From the NCBI GenBank assembly GCA_024703855.1, contig CP087965.1:4208001-4272000 (forward strand): a DNA stretch of 64,000 nucleotides. The letters are read 5' to 3'. The first letter of the stretch is position 1. Every line of letters begins with the position of its first letter. The stretch comes from Polaromonas sp. P2-4. GTDB lineage: Bacteria; Pseudomonadota; Gammaproteobacteria; Burkholderiales; Burkholderiaceae_C. This document shows positions 17,820 to 27,382 of this stretch, in pieces. The position numbers were made by a program, and so were the translations under genes. Under the pieces are notes generated by a model. The model worked only from the letters and a program-made list of their open reading frames with translations, made no database searches and was not told the DNA's origin.

Positions 17820-18571
17820 TCATGCATGTTCCTCGCCAAGGTAGGCCGCCTGCACACCGGCATCGGCCCGGATCTGCGCCGGGGTGCCGCTGGCAATCAC
17901 CTGGCCGTTGACCATGACGGTCAGCTGGTCGGCCAGCGTGAACACCGCGTCCATGTCGTGTTCCACCAGCAGCATGCCGTGGTCTTTTTGAGGGTCAGCA
18001 GCAGGGCCACCATGCGCTCGGCTTCCGCCACGCCCATGCCGGCCAGCGGTTCGTCGAGCAGCAGCACCTGCGGCTCGGTCGCCAGGGTCATGGCGATCTC
18101 CAGCTGGCGCTGCTCGCCGTGGCTGATGGTGCCGGCGATGCTGCTTTTCCGATCTTTCAAGCCGGAAAGCTCAAGCGCTCTTTCTGCACGGGCGTTGACT
18201 GCTACAAAATTGGCAGCATTGCGGAGCCATCGTGCCGCGTTCGGTTGGCGCGACTGGGATGCCAGCCTGACGTTTTCCCAGACGCTGAAGGGCAGAAAGA
18301 TGTTGGTCTTCTGGTAGCTGCGGCCCAGGCCGCGCCCTGAAATCTTCTCGGGGCGCCAGCCCGTGACATCGTGCTGACCCAGCATGATCGAGCCCGAGGT
18401 CGGCGGCAAATCACCGGACAGCAGGTTGGTCAATGTGGATTTGCCGGCGCCGTTGGGGCCGATCACCGCGTGGATGTGGTTGCGCCACAGGTCCACCGAC
18501 ACGTCGTTGACCGCCGCCAGGCCACCGAAGCGTTTGGTCAGGTTTTTGGCACTGAGCAGGACTTCACTCAT
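17820..18571 (-). CDS. livG: Branched-chain-type ABC transporter ATP-binding protein LivG, frameshifted
   Basis: MSEVLLSAKNLTKRFGGLAAVNDVSV, Walker A GPNGAGKST, ISHGEQRQLEIA signature, and Walker B VLLLDEPLAGM. The frame breaks near 17985: the run AAAAAG after CTC needs one more A to give LKKDHGMLLVEHDMD, then the usual end ...GVQAAYLGEEHA. The homopolymer points to a sequencing deletion. About 250 residues joined. The start overlaps the end of livM by 8 bases. Confidence 0.9.
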
Positions 18572-19586
18572 GGTCGGCTCCCGTTTTTTCCTTGCGTTGC
18601 ATGAGTTTTTCAGCGAGGCCCAGCAGGCCGCGCGGCGCAAAGGTCACCAGCAGCACGATAAAAAGACCCATCCAGAGCTGCCAGTGTTTGCCCAGATTCA
18701 CGCTGCCCAGCTGCGGCAGGTCCTTGAAGACATGCAGCAGGTATTCAAAGGCAAACGCGCCGACGATGGCGCCGGCAAAATTGCCCATGCCGCCCAGGAT
18801 CACCATCATGATGGCGTGCGCGCTCATGTGAAAGCCCATCAGCTCGGGGTTGATGTAGCCGGTCTGCAGGCCCCACAGGTAGCCGGCCAGCCCGGCCAGG
18901 CTACCGGCCAGCGTGAAGGCCGAGAGCTTGTAGCCAAAGCTGCCAAAACCCATGGCGCGCATGCGGTGCTCGTTGACGCGGATGCCGGCCAGCGCACGGC
19001 CAAACGGGCTCCAGAGCAGACGGCGCAAAAAGGCATAGACCGCCAGCATGGCGCCCAGCGTGAAGTAGTAGAGCGTGAGTTCGCTGTCCAGGTCAAACGG
19101 CACCCAGCCGAAGATGGCGGTGCTGGGCTTGAAGTTGATGTAGAGCCCGTCGGAGCCGCCCAGCACCTTGTTGTCGAAGAACAGGTAAAACACCATCTGC
19201 GCAAACGCCATGGTGACCATGATGAAGTAGATGCCGTGGGTGCGCACCACAAAAAAGCCGATGACCAGCGCCGCCAGGGCCGAGGCCAGCACGGCCAGCG
19301 GCAAGGTCCACCACAGGCTGACCGCTTCGCCCTGCGGCATCAGGAAGGCCAGGGCATAACCCGCGATGCCGAAGAAGGCCGCATGGCCCAGCGAGACCAG
19401 GCCGGTCACGCCCTGCAGCAGGTCCAGGCTCATGGCAAAAATCGCCATGATCATCATGCGCGTCACCATCTGGGTGTAGAAGTCGGTGCCGGCAAAGGGG
19501 AAGGCGAGCAGGGCGATCAGCCCCAGCACGAGCGCCACCTGCACGCCGCGCGGCAGGATTTCGAGGTTTGCTTTTTGTGCGCTCAT
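18564..19586 (-). CDS. livM: Branched-chain-type ABC transporter permease LivM
   Basis: An intact 340-residue inner-membrane protein with eight or more hydrophobic segments and the LivM signature GLVSLGHAAFFGIAGYALA near residues 64-82 and EHRMRAMGF in the cytosolic loop that meets the ATPase. It overlaps livH upstream by 4 bases (ATGA) and livG downstream. Confidence 0.92.
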   Translation of the reverse strand: MSAQKANLEILPRGVQVALVLGLIALLAFPFAGTDFYTQMVTRMMIMAIFAMSLDLLQGVTGLVSLGHAAFFGIAGYALAFLMPQGEAVSLWWTLPLAVLASALAALVIGFFVVRTHGIYFIMVTMAFAQMVFYLFFDNKVLGGSDGLYINFKPSTAIFGWVPFDLDSELTLYYFTLGAMLAVYAFLRRLLWSPFGRALAGIRVNEHRMRAMGFGSFGYKLSAFTLAGSLAGLAGYLWGLQTGYINPELMGFHMSAHAIMMVILGGMGNFAGAIVGAFAFEYLLHVFKDLPQLGSVNLGKHWQLWMGLFIVLLVTFAPRGLLGLAEKLMQRKEKTGADHE

Positions 19587-20444
19587 TGTTTGAACAGGCC
19601 TTCAGGCTTCCAGAGCAGCACGGCCGCCATCAGCATGTAGACCAGCATGCCGGCGACCGAGGGCAGCAGCACCTTGCCGAAGGTATCGACCAGGCCGACC
19701 AGCAGCGCCGCAATCAGGGCGCCGCGCACCGAGCCGATGCCGCCGATCACGACGACCACAAAGCACATGATCAGCACCTGCGAGCCCATGTTGGGATAGA
19801 CGCTGGCAATCGGCGCGGCGATCATGCCGGCGACGGCCGCCAGGCCGACGCCCAGCGCAAACACCACGGCGTGGATCAGCTTGATGTTGATGCCCAGCGA
19901 CTCGGCCATCTCGCGGTTGAAGGCGCCGGCGCGTATCTTCATGCCCAGCCGGGTCTTGGAGATCAGCAGGTACAGGCCCAGCGCCAGCGATGCAGACGCC
20001 CGACATGAAGAGGCGGTAGACCGGGTAGGAGAGGTTCTCGGTCAGCGGCAGCGAGGCGCCGAGCAGCTCGGGAATAGGCACGCCGTGCACGTCGTCGCCC
20101 CAGAGGATGGAGCGCAGCTCCTCAAAGATGTAGATCAGGCCAAAGGTCAGCAGCACCTGGTCCAGGTGGTCGCGCTGGTAGAAATGGCGAAACAGCAGCC
20201 ATTCGAGCGCCAGGCCGAAGAGGACCGCCAGCGCGGCGCCAAGAATGATGGCCAATGCCAGGCTGCCCAGCTGCGCGCTGAGCGACCAGGCCAGGTAGGC
20301 GCCCAGCATGTAAAAGCTGCCATGCGCCAGGTTGACCACGCCCATGATGCCGAAGATCAGGGTCAGGCCGGCGGCCAGCATGAACAGCAGCAGCCCGTAC
20401 TGCACGCTGTTGAGCAGCTGGATGAGAAAGTTGGCAAACGTCAT
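19583..20444 (-). CDS. livH: Branched-chain-type ABC transporter permease LivH, frameshifted
   Basis: MTFANFLIQLLNSVQYGLLLFMLAAGLTLIFGIMGVVNLAHGSFYMLGAY is the typical LivH start (given here for residues 1-50 in pieces: LTLIFGIMGVVNLAHG is the key motif). The frame breaks near 19990 after LFMSGVCIA. The other frame resumes KTRLGMKIRAGAFNREMAESLGIN and runs to LLWKPEGLFKQ. Joined length about 287 residues, normal for LivH. Confidence 0.9.
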
Positions 20445-20463
20445 GTCAATTCGTCATGCCACA

Positions 20464-21633
20464 TCACAGGCGGCAACCGCGCGCAGGATCGGCCAAGCCC
20501 TTGGCGGCGACACTGACCATCCTGTTTTCCTTGTTCTCCACTTTGCGCAGGTAGATGTCCTGCACCGGGTTGTGCGCCTTTGACAGGGTGAACGTGCCAC
20601 GCGGGCTGTCGATCTTTGCCTGCTCCATGCCTTTGATGAGCACCTCGCGCTTGCTGAAGTCGCCGCCAGCGGCTTTCAATCCCGCCGCCAGCATTTGCGC
20701 CGCGTCGTAACCCTGGACCGCGTAGACATCCGGCTGCAGCTTGTAAGTCTTGGCATAGCTGAGACGGAAGGAGCGGTCTTTCGGCGTGTCGAGGCCATCG
20801 GCATAGTGCAGTGTGGTGAGCAGGCCTGTAGCCGCGTCGCCCTGCGCATCCAGCGTGCCATCGGTCAGAAAGCCCGCGCCGTACAGAGGAATCTTGCCCT
20901 TGAGGCCAGCGGCGGCATAGTCTTTGACAAACTTGACGGCACCCGCGCCTGCAAAAAACGTGTAGACGGCATCGGGTTTTGCCGCAGCGATTTCGGCCAG
21001 CAAGGCCTGGAACTCCACCGTCGGGAAAGGTACGCTCAGTTCCTTGGTGACCTTGCCACCTTTGGCCTCAAAGCCTTCCTTGAATCCCTTGACCGATTCC
21101 TCGCCCGCCGCATACTTCCAGGTGATGGTGACCGCGCTCTTGTGTTTGCGTTCAGCGGCCACCAGTCCCATGGCGTAGGCCGGTTGCCAGTTGGTGAACG
21201 AGGTGCGAAAGATGTTGGGCGCGCACAAAGGCCCCGTGATCATGTCGGCCCCCGCATTCGGAATGATGAGCAGAGTCTTGGTGTCTTTCGCCACCTTGGC
21301 CATGCCCATGGCGACGCCGGAGTGCACGGTGCCAACCAGTACATCAACCTTGTCGCGCTGAACCAGCTTGTTGGCGTTTTCGATGCCCTTGGACGGCTCG
21401 GACTCATCGTCGACCTTGAAGAACTCGATCTTCTTGCCTGCGAGCGCGCCACCCTGTTCCTGCACAAACAGCTTGAAGCCGTTTTCGATGGCCACGCCCA
21501 GCTGGGCAAAGGTGCCGGTATAGGGCAGCATCAGGCCGACCTTGATGCTGTCACTGCTTTGCGCCTGGGCGGCTGAGGCAGCGAGCAAGGCGCAGGACAG
21601 GCTCAAGAGGGAAGAGGTCGAAAGTTTTTTCAC
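20464..21633 (-). CDS. Branched-chain-type ABC transporter substrate-binding protein 2
   Basis: An intact periplasmic binding protein of about 389 residues. The GTG start at 21633 gives MKKLSTSSLLSLSCALLAASAAQAQ, a clear signal peptide; 14 further codons upstream are open but not signal-like. Mature part: SIKVGLMLPYTGTFAQLGVAIENGFKLF, DKVDVLVGTVHSGVAMGM, AVYTFFAGAGAVKFVKDY. Relatives with this fold bind aromatic compounds such as benzoate or hydroxybenzoate as well as amino acids. Its place between livH and the benzoate ligase genes argues for an aromatic ligand, which is inference. Confidence 0.88.
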   Translation of the reverse strand: MKKLSTSSLLSLSCALLAASAAQAQSSDSIKVGLMLPYTGTFAQLGVAIENGFKLFVQEQGGALAGKKIEFFKVDDESEPSKGIENANKLVQRDKVDVLVGTVHSGVAMGMAKVAKDTKTLLIIPNAGADMITGPLCAPNIFRTSFTNWQPAYAMGLVAAERKHKSAVTITWKYAAGEESVKGFKEGFEAKGGKVTKELSVPFPTVEFQALLAEIAAAKPDAVYTFFAGAGAVKFVKDYAAAGLKGKIPLYGAGFLTDGTLDAQGDAATGLLTTLHYADGLDTPKDRSFRLSYAKTYKLQPDVYAVQGYDAAQMLAAGLKAAGGDFSKREVLIKGMEQAKIDSPRGTFTLSKAHNPVQDIYLRKVENKENRMVSVAAKGLADPARGCRL

Positions 21634-21706
21634 TGGTATGTCTCCGTTGGAATGGGCGAAAAGGGGGGCAAACAAGGGGCGAACGAGGAATGCGGGGAAT
21701 GCGGGT

Positions 21707-22549
21707 CTACGCCGCAGAAGCGGCAGCGCAGGGGTGTTGATCGATGAATTCCCTGACGGCGCGAATCAACGCCACAGGCTGGTCGCGATGGGGTGAATGT
21801 CCGCATTCAGCGAGTTCGAGCAGCTGTGTTTGCGGCAGACGACGCGCAATGCCATGAATATGTTCCAGCGTGCCGTATTCGTCGTCCACCCCTTGCACGG
21901 CAAGAATCGGGCAAGTGATGGCAGGCAGCCCGGCCTCGATGGTCCAGCTGAGAAAGCTGGGGTCCAGCCAGATGTCGTTCCAGCCTTTGAAGGCGGAATC
22001 AACATCGTCGTGGTAGCGCGCCAGTTTCTCTTTCAGGTCGGTCGTTGCATAGGCTTCGCGGGCGATGCGGATGCTTGCCAGGCCATACTCTTCAACCATC
22101 AGGTGCGGAGCGACAACCACTAGGCCCGCTACCGAGTCCGGAAAGCGCGATGCATACAGCAATGCAATGGAGCCGCCATCGCTGTGGCCCAGCAGCCAGG
22201 GTTTCTCCTTAACGTTCAGCGCTTCAAGCAATGCGGGCAGCACCTCGTGCGCTTGCGCGTGCATGAAGTCGGCGTTCCAGCGCTCTCCGGCTGCGCGGGG
22301 CGTCGAGCGTCCATAGCCGGGGCGCGAGTACACCAGGCCGCGAACATTGGCCGCATCACACAGCGCCTGGGGAAAGTCCTTCCACATGGCGACCGATCCC
22401 AGCCCTTCGTGCAAGAACACGATCAGAGGGCGATCCTGCTTTGCAGCGTTGAGCCATTGATGCTCGATGCGCACCGGCCGGCCTGCCCAGTCGATGTCGA
22501 CGAATTCGGTGGCGCTCATGGTTGTTTGAAGTGGCTGCGCTGCGCTCAT
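21707..22549 (-). CDS. Alpha/beta hydrolase of the box cluster
   Basis: An intact 280-residue alpha/beta hydrolase. Motifs: LIVFLHEGLGSVAMWKDFP (oxyanion loop), YSRPGYGRS, nucleophile elbow GHSDGGS, VQGVDDEYG with the acid, and AECGHSPHRDQP with the catalytic His. The ATG at 22549 overlaps the stop of the benzoate-CoA ligase gene (ATGA); ATG 22519 is an alternative. Hydrolases of this kind recur in aerobic benzoyl-CoA clusters, where thioesterase or lactonase roles have been suggested but not, to my knowledge, shown. Confidence 0.82.
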   Translation of the reverse strand: MSAAQPLQTTMSATEFVDIDWAGRPVRIEHQWLNAAKQDRPLIVFLHEGLGSVAMWKDFPQALCDAANVRGLVYSRPGYGRSTPRAAGERWNADFMHAQAHEVLPALLEALNVKEKPWLLGHSDGGSIALLYASRFPDSVAGLVVVAPHLMVEEYGLASIRIAREAYATTDLKEKLARYHDDVDSAFKGWNDIWLDPSFLSWTIEAGLPAITCPILAVQGVDDEYGTLEHIHGIARRLPQTQLLELAECGHSPHRDQPVALIRAVREFIDQHPCAAASAA

Positions 22550-24124
22550 GCCTTGCGCTCCAGTTCGCGCAGGCGAAAGCGCTGGATTTTCCCCGTTGCC
22601 GTTTTCGGCAGTTCGGTCATGAATTCGATGAAGCGCGGGTACTTGTAGGGCGCGAGCCGCTCCTTGACGAAGGCCTGCAGGGTGGCGGCGTCGACTTGGT
22701 GGCCCGGCTTGACCACGACAAAGGCCTTTGTCTTGGTCAAGCCTTTTCATCTTCCTTGCCGATCACTGCGCACTCCAGCACGGCCGGGTGCTGTACCAGC
22801 GTGGCTTCGACCTCGAACGGAGACACGTAGATGCCACTGACCTTGAGCATGTCGTCGCTGCGGCCCGCGTAGGTGTACGTGCCGTCAGCGTTGCGCAGGT
22901 ATTTGTCGCCGCTCTTGGTCCACGCACCCTGAAAGGTCTCGCGTGACTTCTCGCGGTTGCCCCAGTACATCAGTGCCGAACTTGGGCCGCGGATGTAGAG
23001 GTCGCCGGTTTCGCCATCCGGCACCGGGCGGCCGTCGTCGTCCCGCAGTTCGACTTCATACCCCGGCACGGGCCAGCCCGTGGTGCCATAGCGCACCTGT
23101 CCCGGGCGGTTGGACAGGAAGATATGCAGCATTTCGGTTGAGCCCAGGCCATCGACGATCTCGACCCCGAAGTGGGCGGTGAACCGCTCGCCCAGCTCGG
23201 CGGGCAAGGCCTCGCCGGCCGAGGAGACCAGGCGCAGTGCGGTGTCTTGTCTGGCCGGCAGCGCAGGCGAGGCCAGCATGCCGGCAAAACCGGTGGGTGC
23301 ACCGAAGAATACCGTGGGACGGATGCCGCCTACCTCACCGCGCCAGCGTTTGAACGTGGCCTCCGGAGTTGGCCGTTCGGCCATCAGGATCGTCGTGGCG
23401 CCCACGCTCAGGGGGAAGCTCAAGGCATTGCCCAGGCCATAGGCAAAGAAGAGCTTGGCTGCCGAGAAGCAAACATCCTGCTCGGTCAGACCGAGCACCG
23501 GCGTGCCATAGAGCCTCGGCGGTCCAGTAGGGATTGCCGTGGCTGTGCAGCGTGCCTTTGGGCCTGCCGGTGGAGCCGGAGGAATAGAGCCAGAAGCCGG
23601 GGTCGTCCGGGCTGGTGCTTGCCGGTTCGGCCAGTGGCGCGTGTCGTGCGATCAAGGTGTCGAGCGCCACGGCGCCCTCGGGCAAGGCCGCGTCCGGGCG
23701 TGAGACGATCACGGTCCTGACCTCATGGCCGCCCTGGGCCAGGGCCGCCTGCAGCGTGGGCAGCAAGCCCCCGGACACGATGGCCGCCTGCGCCCGGCTG
23801 TGTTGCAGCATGTAGGCGTAGTCGTCGGCGGTGAGCAGCGTGTTGACGGCCACCGGCACGATGCCGGCGTACATGGCGCCCAGAAAACTCACCGGCCAGT
23901 CGCTGCAGTCGTGCATCAGCAACAGCACGCGCTCTTCGCGGCGCACGCCCGAGGCCAACAGCGCCGCCGCCAGACGGCGAATGTGCTCGGCCAGATCGCC
24001 ATAGCTCAGGCTGCCCTGGTCGTCGATGTAGGCTGGTTTGGCCGGGCGGGCCAGGTTGCGCTCAATCAGATGCTGGGCAAAGTTAAAGCGCGCCGGGCGG
24101 CGCGACGGGGAGGGTGGGGGTCAA
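22546..24124 (-). CDS. bclA: Benzoate-CoA ligase, frameshifted
   Basis: An AMP-forming acyl-CoA ligase of about 525 residues that makes benzoyl-CoA, the entry step of the box pathway. Seen: FNFAQHLIERNLARPAKPAYIDD, the P-loop YSSGSTGRPKGTLHSH, FFAYGLGNALSFPL, GLGSTEMLHIFLSNRPG, GRSDDMLKVSGIYVSPFEVE, and the C-terminal lysine region PKTATGKIQRFRLRELE. Start is probably TTG 24124, 7 bases after AAGGAG. Three frame breaks (about 24085, 23500 and 22740) divide the gene; both sides of each are conserved, so sequencing indels are likely. Confidence 0.9.
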
Positions 24125-24171
24125 GTCTGTCTCCTTGATTTTTGCAGGGTAGTCTGGCGGCGCTTAAAAGG

Positions 24172-25729
24172 CTAGAAGGCGGTGAGCACGGCGGTGCTGG
24201 CTTGCACCGCGCTGCGGCGGTGGTAGAAGTTCAATGCACGCACGCCACCGAGTTCCTCACCGCCGCCCGCGCGCCCGGGCCCGCCGTGGAGCGACTGCGG
24301 CATCACATTGCCATGGCCGGTGTGCAGTTGCGCCACATCGGGCGAGAGCACATGCACGCGGCCGTGGCTGTCGGCCAGCTCCAGCGCGGTGGCGGCCAGC
24401 GCGGCCGGGTCGCTGCCGTAGAGCGAGGCCACCAGTGAGCCCTGGCCCCGGCGCACCAGGGTCAACGCATGGGACATGTCGCTGGCGGCATGGCGATAAG
24501 GCATCAGGGTGGCGACCGGGCCAAACACTTCGGTGTCGTGGATACGGTCCGCCGCATCGGCATCGCGGGCACCCAGCAGCGTGGGTCCGACGCAGCAAGC
24601 CACCGCGGGGTCGGCATCCACCAGCGTGTGCGTTTTGCCATCGTGCAGCAGCTCGGCCTGTGTTTGCAGGTGGGCCAGGCCTTCGCGCACGCTGGCCAGT
24701 TGCGCGCGGTTGACCAGCGCGCCCATGCAGAACCGTGTCGTTGCGCGGGTTGCCCACAACGGTTTTGGACAGGCGCGCGGCGATCGCCTCGGCCACCGGT
24801 CCATACAAGTCCTCGGGGACGAAGACGCGGCGGATCGCGGTGCATTTCTGGCCTGATTTGACCGTCATCTCGCGCACCACTTCCTTGACCAGCAAATCGA
24901 AGGCGGCGCTGCCGGCGGTTTCACCGGGCAGCAGCAGGGCCGAGTTGATGCTGTCCGCTTCGATGTTGACGCGCACCGAGCGCTGCGCCACGGCGGGATG
25001 CGAGCGGATCACGGCCGCTGTTTCCGCTGATCCGGTGAACGACACGACGTCAAAGGGCTGCAGCGCGTCCATCAGGCCTGCAGAGCTGCCGCACACGACC
25101 GACAGTGCGCCGGCCGGAAAGATGCCAGCTTCGACCACGTCTTGCACCATGCGCTGGGTGAGCCAGGCCGTGGTGGTGGCGGGCTTGACGATCACCGGCA
25201 CGCCGGACAGCAGTGCCGGCGCCGCCTTTTCCCACAGTCCCCAGCTCGGGAAGTTGAAGGCGTTGATGAACAATGCGATGCCCCGCGTGGGGGTCAGCAC
25301 ATGCTGCGACTGGAACAGGTCTTCCTTGCCCAGCCGTGTCATCTCGCCGTCGAGCAGAAAGCGGCGGTCGCCCAGTGAGTCGCCGAGTTTGGCGTAGCTG
25401 CCGAGTGTGAAGATGCCGCCGTCGATGTCCACCGCCGAGTCGTTTTTGACGGTGCCGCTGTTGGCGGTGGCAATCTCGTAGTAGGCATCGTGGTTAGCCT
25501 GCAGCACCTTGACGGCGGCGGCCAGCATCGCGGCGCGCTCGCGGTAGGTCAGGCGCTGCAGCGCTGCACGGCCTTGCTCGCGCGCAAAGGCAAAGCCTGC
25601 CGCAAGATCAAGCCCGCTGGCGTCCACGCGCACGAGTTCGGTGCCGAGGGTGGGGTCGAACAGGGGCGTGCCGCTGCCGCTACCGGCCTGCCAGCGGCCC
25701 CCGAGGAAGTTGGAAAGGAGTTGGGTCAT
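24172..25729 (-). CDS. boxD: 3,4-dehydroadipyl-CoA semialdehyde dehydrogenase, frameshifted
   Basis: An aldehyde dehydrogenase of about 518 residues that oxidises the BoxC product to 3,4-dehydroadipyl-CoA. The PaaZ/BoxD type shows in IALFINAFNFPSWGLWEKAAPALLSGVPVIVKPA, VVSFTGSAETAAVIRSH, and the catalytic Cys in KSGQKCTAIRRVFVP. The C-terminal half, with DTEVFGPVATLMPY and GHGNVMPQSLHGGPGRAGGGEELGG, is in another frame (break near 24725). It lies 18 bases downstream of the DUF4863 gene in the same operon. Confidence 0.92.
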
Positions 25730-25747
25730 GGTGAGGTGTGAGGTTTT

Positions 25748-26224
25748 TTAGCGGGTGAAGTCAATGCGGCCTTCGGGCAGCAGGTAAAGCACGAGCGCGC
25801 GGCCGCTGGATACGGTGGGCCGGTGCGCGCTGCCCTGCGGGTAGACCAGCCAGCCGGCGGGGTAGCCATCAAATTGCGCGTCGCCTTCGATCGGCATGAT
25901 CAGGTCGATCTCGCCATTCGGGTGGCTGTGGTGCGGCCCGGCGATGTCTTTCATGTCGACCACGTCGACCGAGAAACCGTGCAGCGCATCGGAGGGTTTG
26001 AAGATGCGGCCGTAGCGGATGCCGCCGCCTTCGCGGTCGCACAGCCAGCCCTCTGCGACCCCGGTTTTGCAGGCCTGTTTCAGGCGCTCGTAGGTGATAC
26101 TGCCGGGGCCGTGTTCGGCATTCAGCCAGGCTTGCAGGCTGGCATCAAGAGGGCGCCCGGCCAGTTGAACCGTGAGTTCTGCAATCTGTTCGTGAAAGTG
26201 TGTGGGTGACACGTGTATCTCCAT
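25748..26224 (-). CDS. DUF4863-family cupin-like protein of the box cluster
   Basis: An intact 158-residue protein, MEIHVSPTHFHEQIAELTVQL, with a cupin-like metal site suggested by AGPHHSHPNGEIDLIMPIEGDAQFDGYPAGWLVYPQGSAHRP. The DUF4863 family includes the 4-hydroxylaminobenzoate lyase of nitrobenzoate degraders, so an aromatic substrate is plausible. It is the first gene of the leftward benzoate operon, divergent from boxR, and its constant company with box genes suggests an accessory role. The exact function is unknown. Confidence 0.75.
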   Translation of the reverse strand: MEIHVSPTHFHEQIAELTVQLAGRPLDASLQAWLNAEHGPGSITYERLKQACKTGVAEGWLCDREGGGIRYGRIFKPSDALHGFSVDVVDMKDIAGPHHSHPNGEIDLIMPIEGDAQFDGYPAGWLVYPQGSAHRPTVSSGRALVLYLLPEGRIDFTR

Positions 26225-26260
26225 GGTTGCGCTGCGCTTGCGTTCAGGTGTAATATGAAT

Positions 26261-26281
26261 TATTGTGCAGGACGAACAATA
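26261..26281. promoter_or_regulatory. Candidate BoxR operator between divergent box operons
   Basis: TATTGT-N9-ACAATA, a perfect 6-bp inverted repeat in the 73-base gap between the DUF4863 gene and boxR. It probably covers the promoters of both. BoxR/BzdR regulators repress until benzoyl-CoA binds; the exact binding motif was not verified here. Confidence 0.45.
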
Positions 26282-26297
26282 AATCCTCGAAAATCCC

Positions 26298-27294
26298 ATG
26301 TCAAGCAATATATTGCATCAATCAGGGTTAACACTTAGCGATGTGACCACTGACTTTGAACCGGCGAAGGCCGAGGCCAGGCTGGTGGATGGCGCGACGG
26401 CGGCGGAAAAAAACCCGTTTCTGGTGGCGCTGGGGCAGCGGGTGGCGGCCTTGCGCGCGCCGCGGGCTCACGCGCAAGGCGGTGGCCATCGCCGCGGATG
26501 TGTCCGAGCGGCACCTCGCCAATCTGGAATATGGCCTGGGCAATGCCTCGATACTGGTCCTGCTGCAGGTGGCTGGTGCGCTTCAGTGTTCCTTGGCCGA
26601 GATCATTGGCGACCGCACCACCACCTCGCCTGAGTGGTTGATGATCCGCGAGCTTCTCGAGCAGCGTGATGACGCGACGCTCAGACGCGTGCGCATCGTG
26701 ATCGGGGAAATGCTGGGAACCGGTGGCGGCAATGTCATACGCAGTCCGCGTGTTGCATTGATTGGGCTGCGTGGGGCCGGCAAGTCCTCACTGGGGCAGC
26801 TGCTGGCCGACGACCTGGGTTTCCCGTTTGTTGAACTGAGCCGGGAAATTGAAAAATTCGCGGGCTGCAGCGTGTCGGAGATCCAGGCGCTCTACGGCAT
26901 GAACGCCTACCGCCGCTACGAGCGGCGCGCCCTGGAGGAAACCATCCAGATCTATCCGGAGGCGGTGATCGCAACGCCTGGCGGGCTGGTGTCTGATCCG
27001 GCGACGTTTAACCTTCTATTGAGCCATTGCACGACGGTCTGGCTGCAGGCTACGCCCGAGGACCACATGCGGCGGGTGATGGAGCAGGGAGACCTCCGCC
27101 CCATGGCCAACAGCAAGGAGGCGATGGAAGACCTGAAAGATATCCTTGCCGGTCGGGCGCCTTTTTATTCCAAGGCGGAGTTCACCCTGAACACCAGCGC
27201 GCAACCCTTGTTGCCGACCTCTGCCGCTGCTGCTGAACTGGTTCGCAATGCCCTTGAACTCCCGGTTGGTGGAAAAATTAAAAAACATGCATAA
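26298..27294 (+). CDS. boxR: BoxR-type transcriptional regulator (HTH plus shikimate-kinase-like domain), frameshifted
   Basis: The N-terminal XRE helix-turn-helix reads PFLVALGQRVAALRA then, after a break near 26455, GLTRKAVAIAADVSERHLANLEYGLGNASI. The C-terminal domain (from about residue 150) resembles shikimate kinase with P-loop GLRGAGKSS, VELSREIEKFAGCSVSEIQALYG and ATPGGLV. This fusion is diagnostic of BoxR/BzdR, which sense benzoyl-CoA. About 331 residues joined. It is divergent from the leftward operon and 88 bases upstream of boxC. Confidence 0.9.
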
Positions 27295-27300
27295 AAGTGC

Positions 27301-27330
27301 TTGACGTCTTTCTGTTATAGGCATTATTAT
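27301..27330 (+). promoter_or_regulatory. Candidate promoter of boxCBA
   Basis: TTGACG (27301-27306) and TATTAT (27325-27330) with an 18-base spacer lie 52 bases before the boxC start. Downstream the half-sites TTCGTG and TTCGTGCAC are repeated, possibly for BoxR. Confidence 0.5.
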
Positions 27331-27382
27331 TCGTGTATGAATTCTGGTTCGTGCACTATTTTGCTTATTTTGAGGAGATGAT

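Noticed and set aside
17640..17896. N-terminal extension of livF through the repeat
   Set aside because: The added residues are translations of the family A repeat, and MSTLLIDAKELHTYYG is the standard LivF start with the preceding gene's stop just beyond the repeat.
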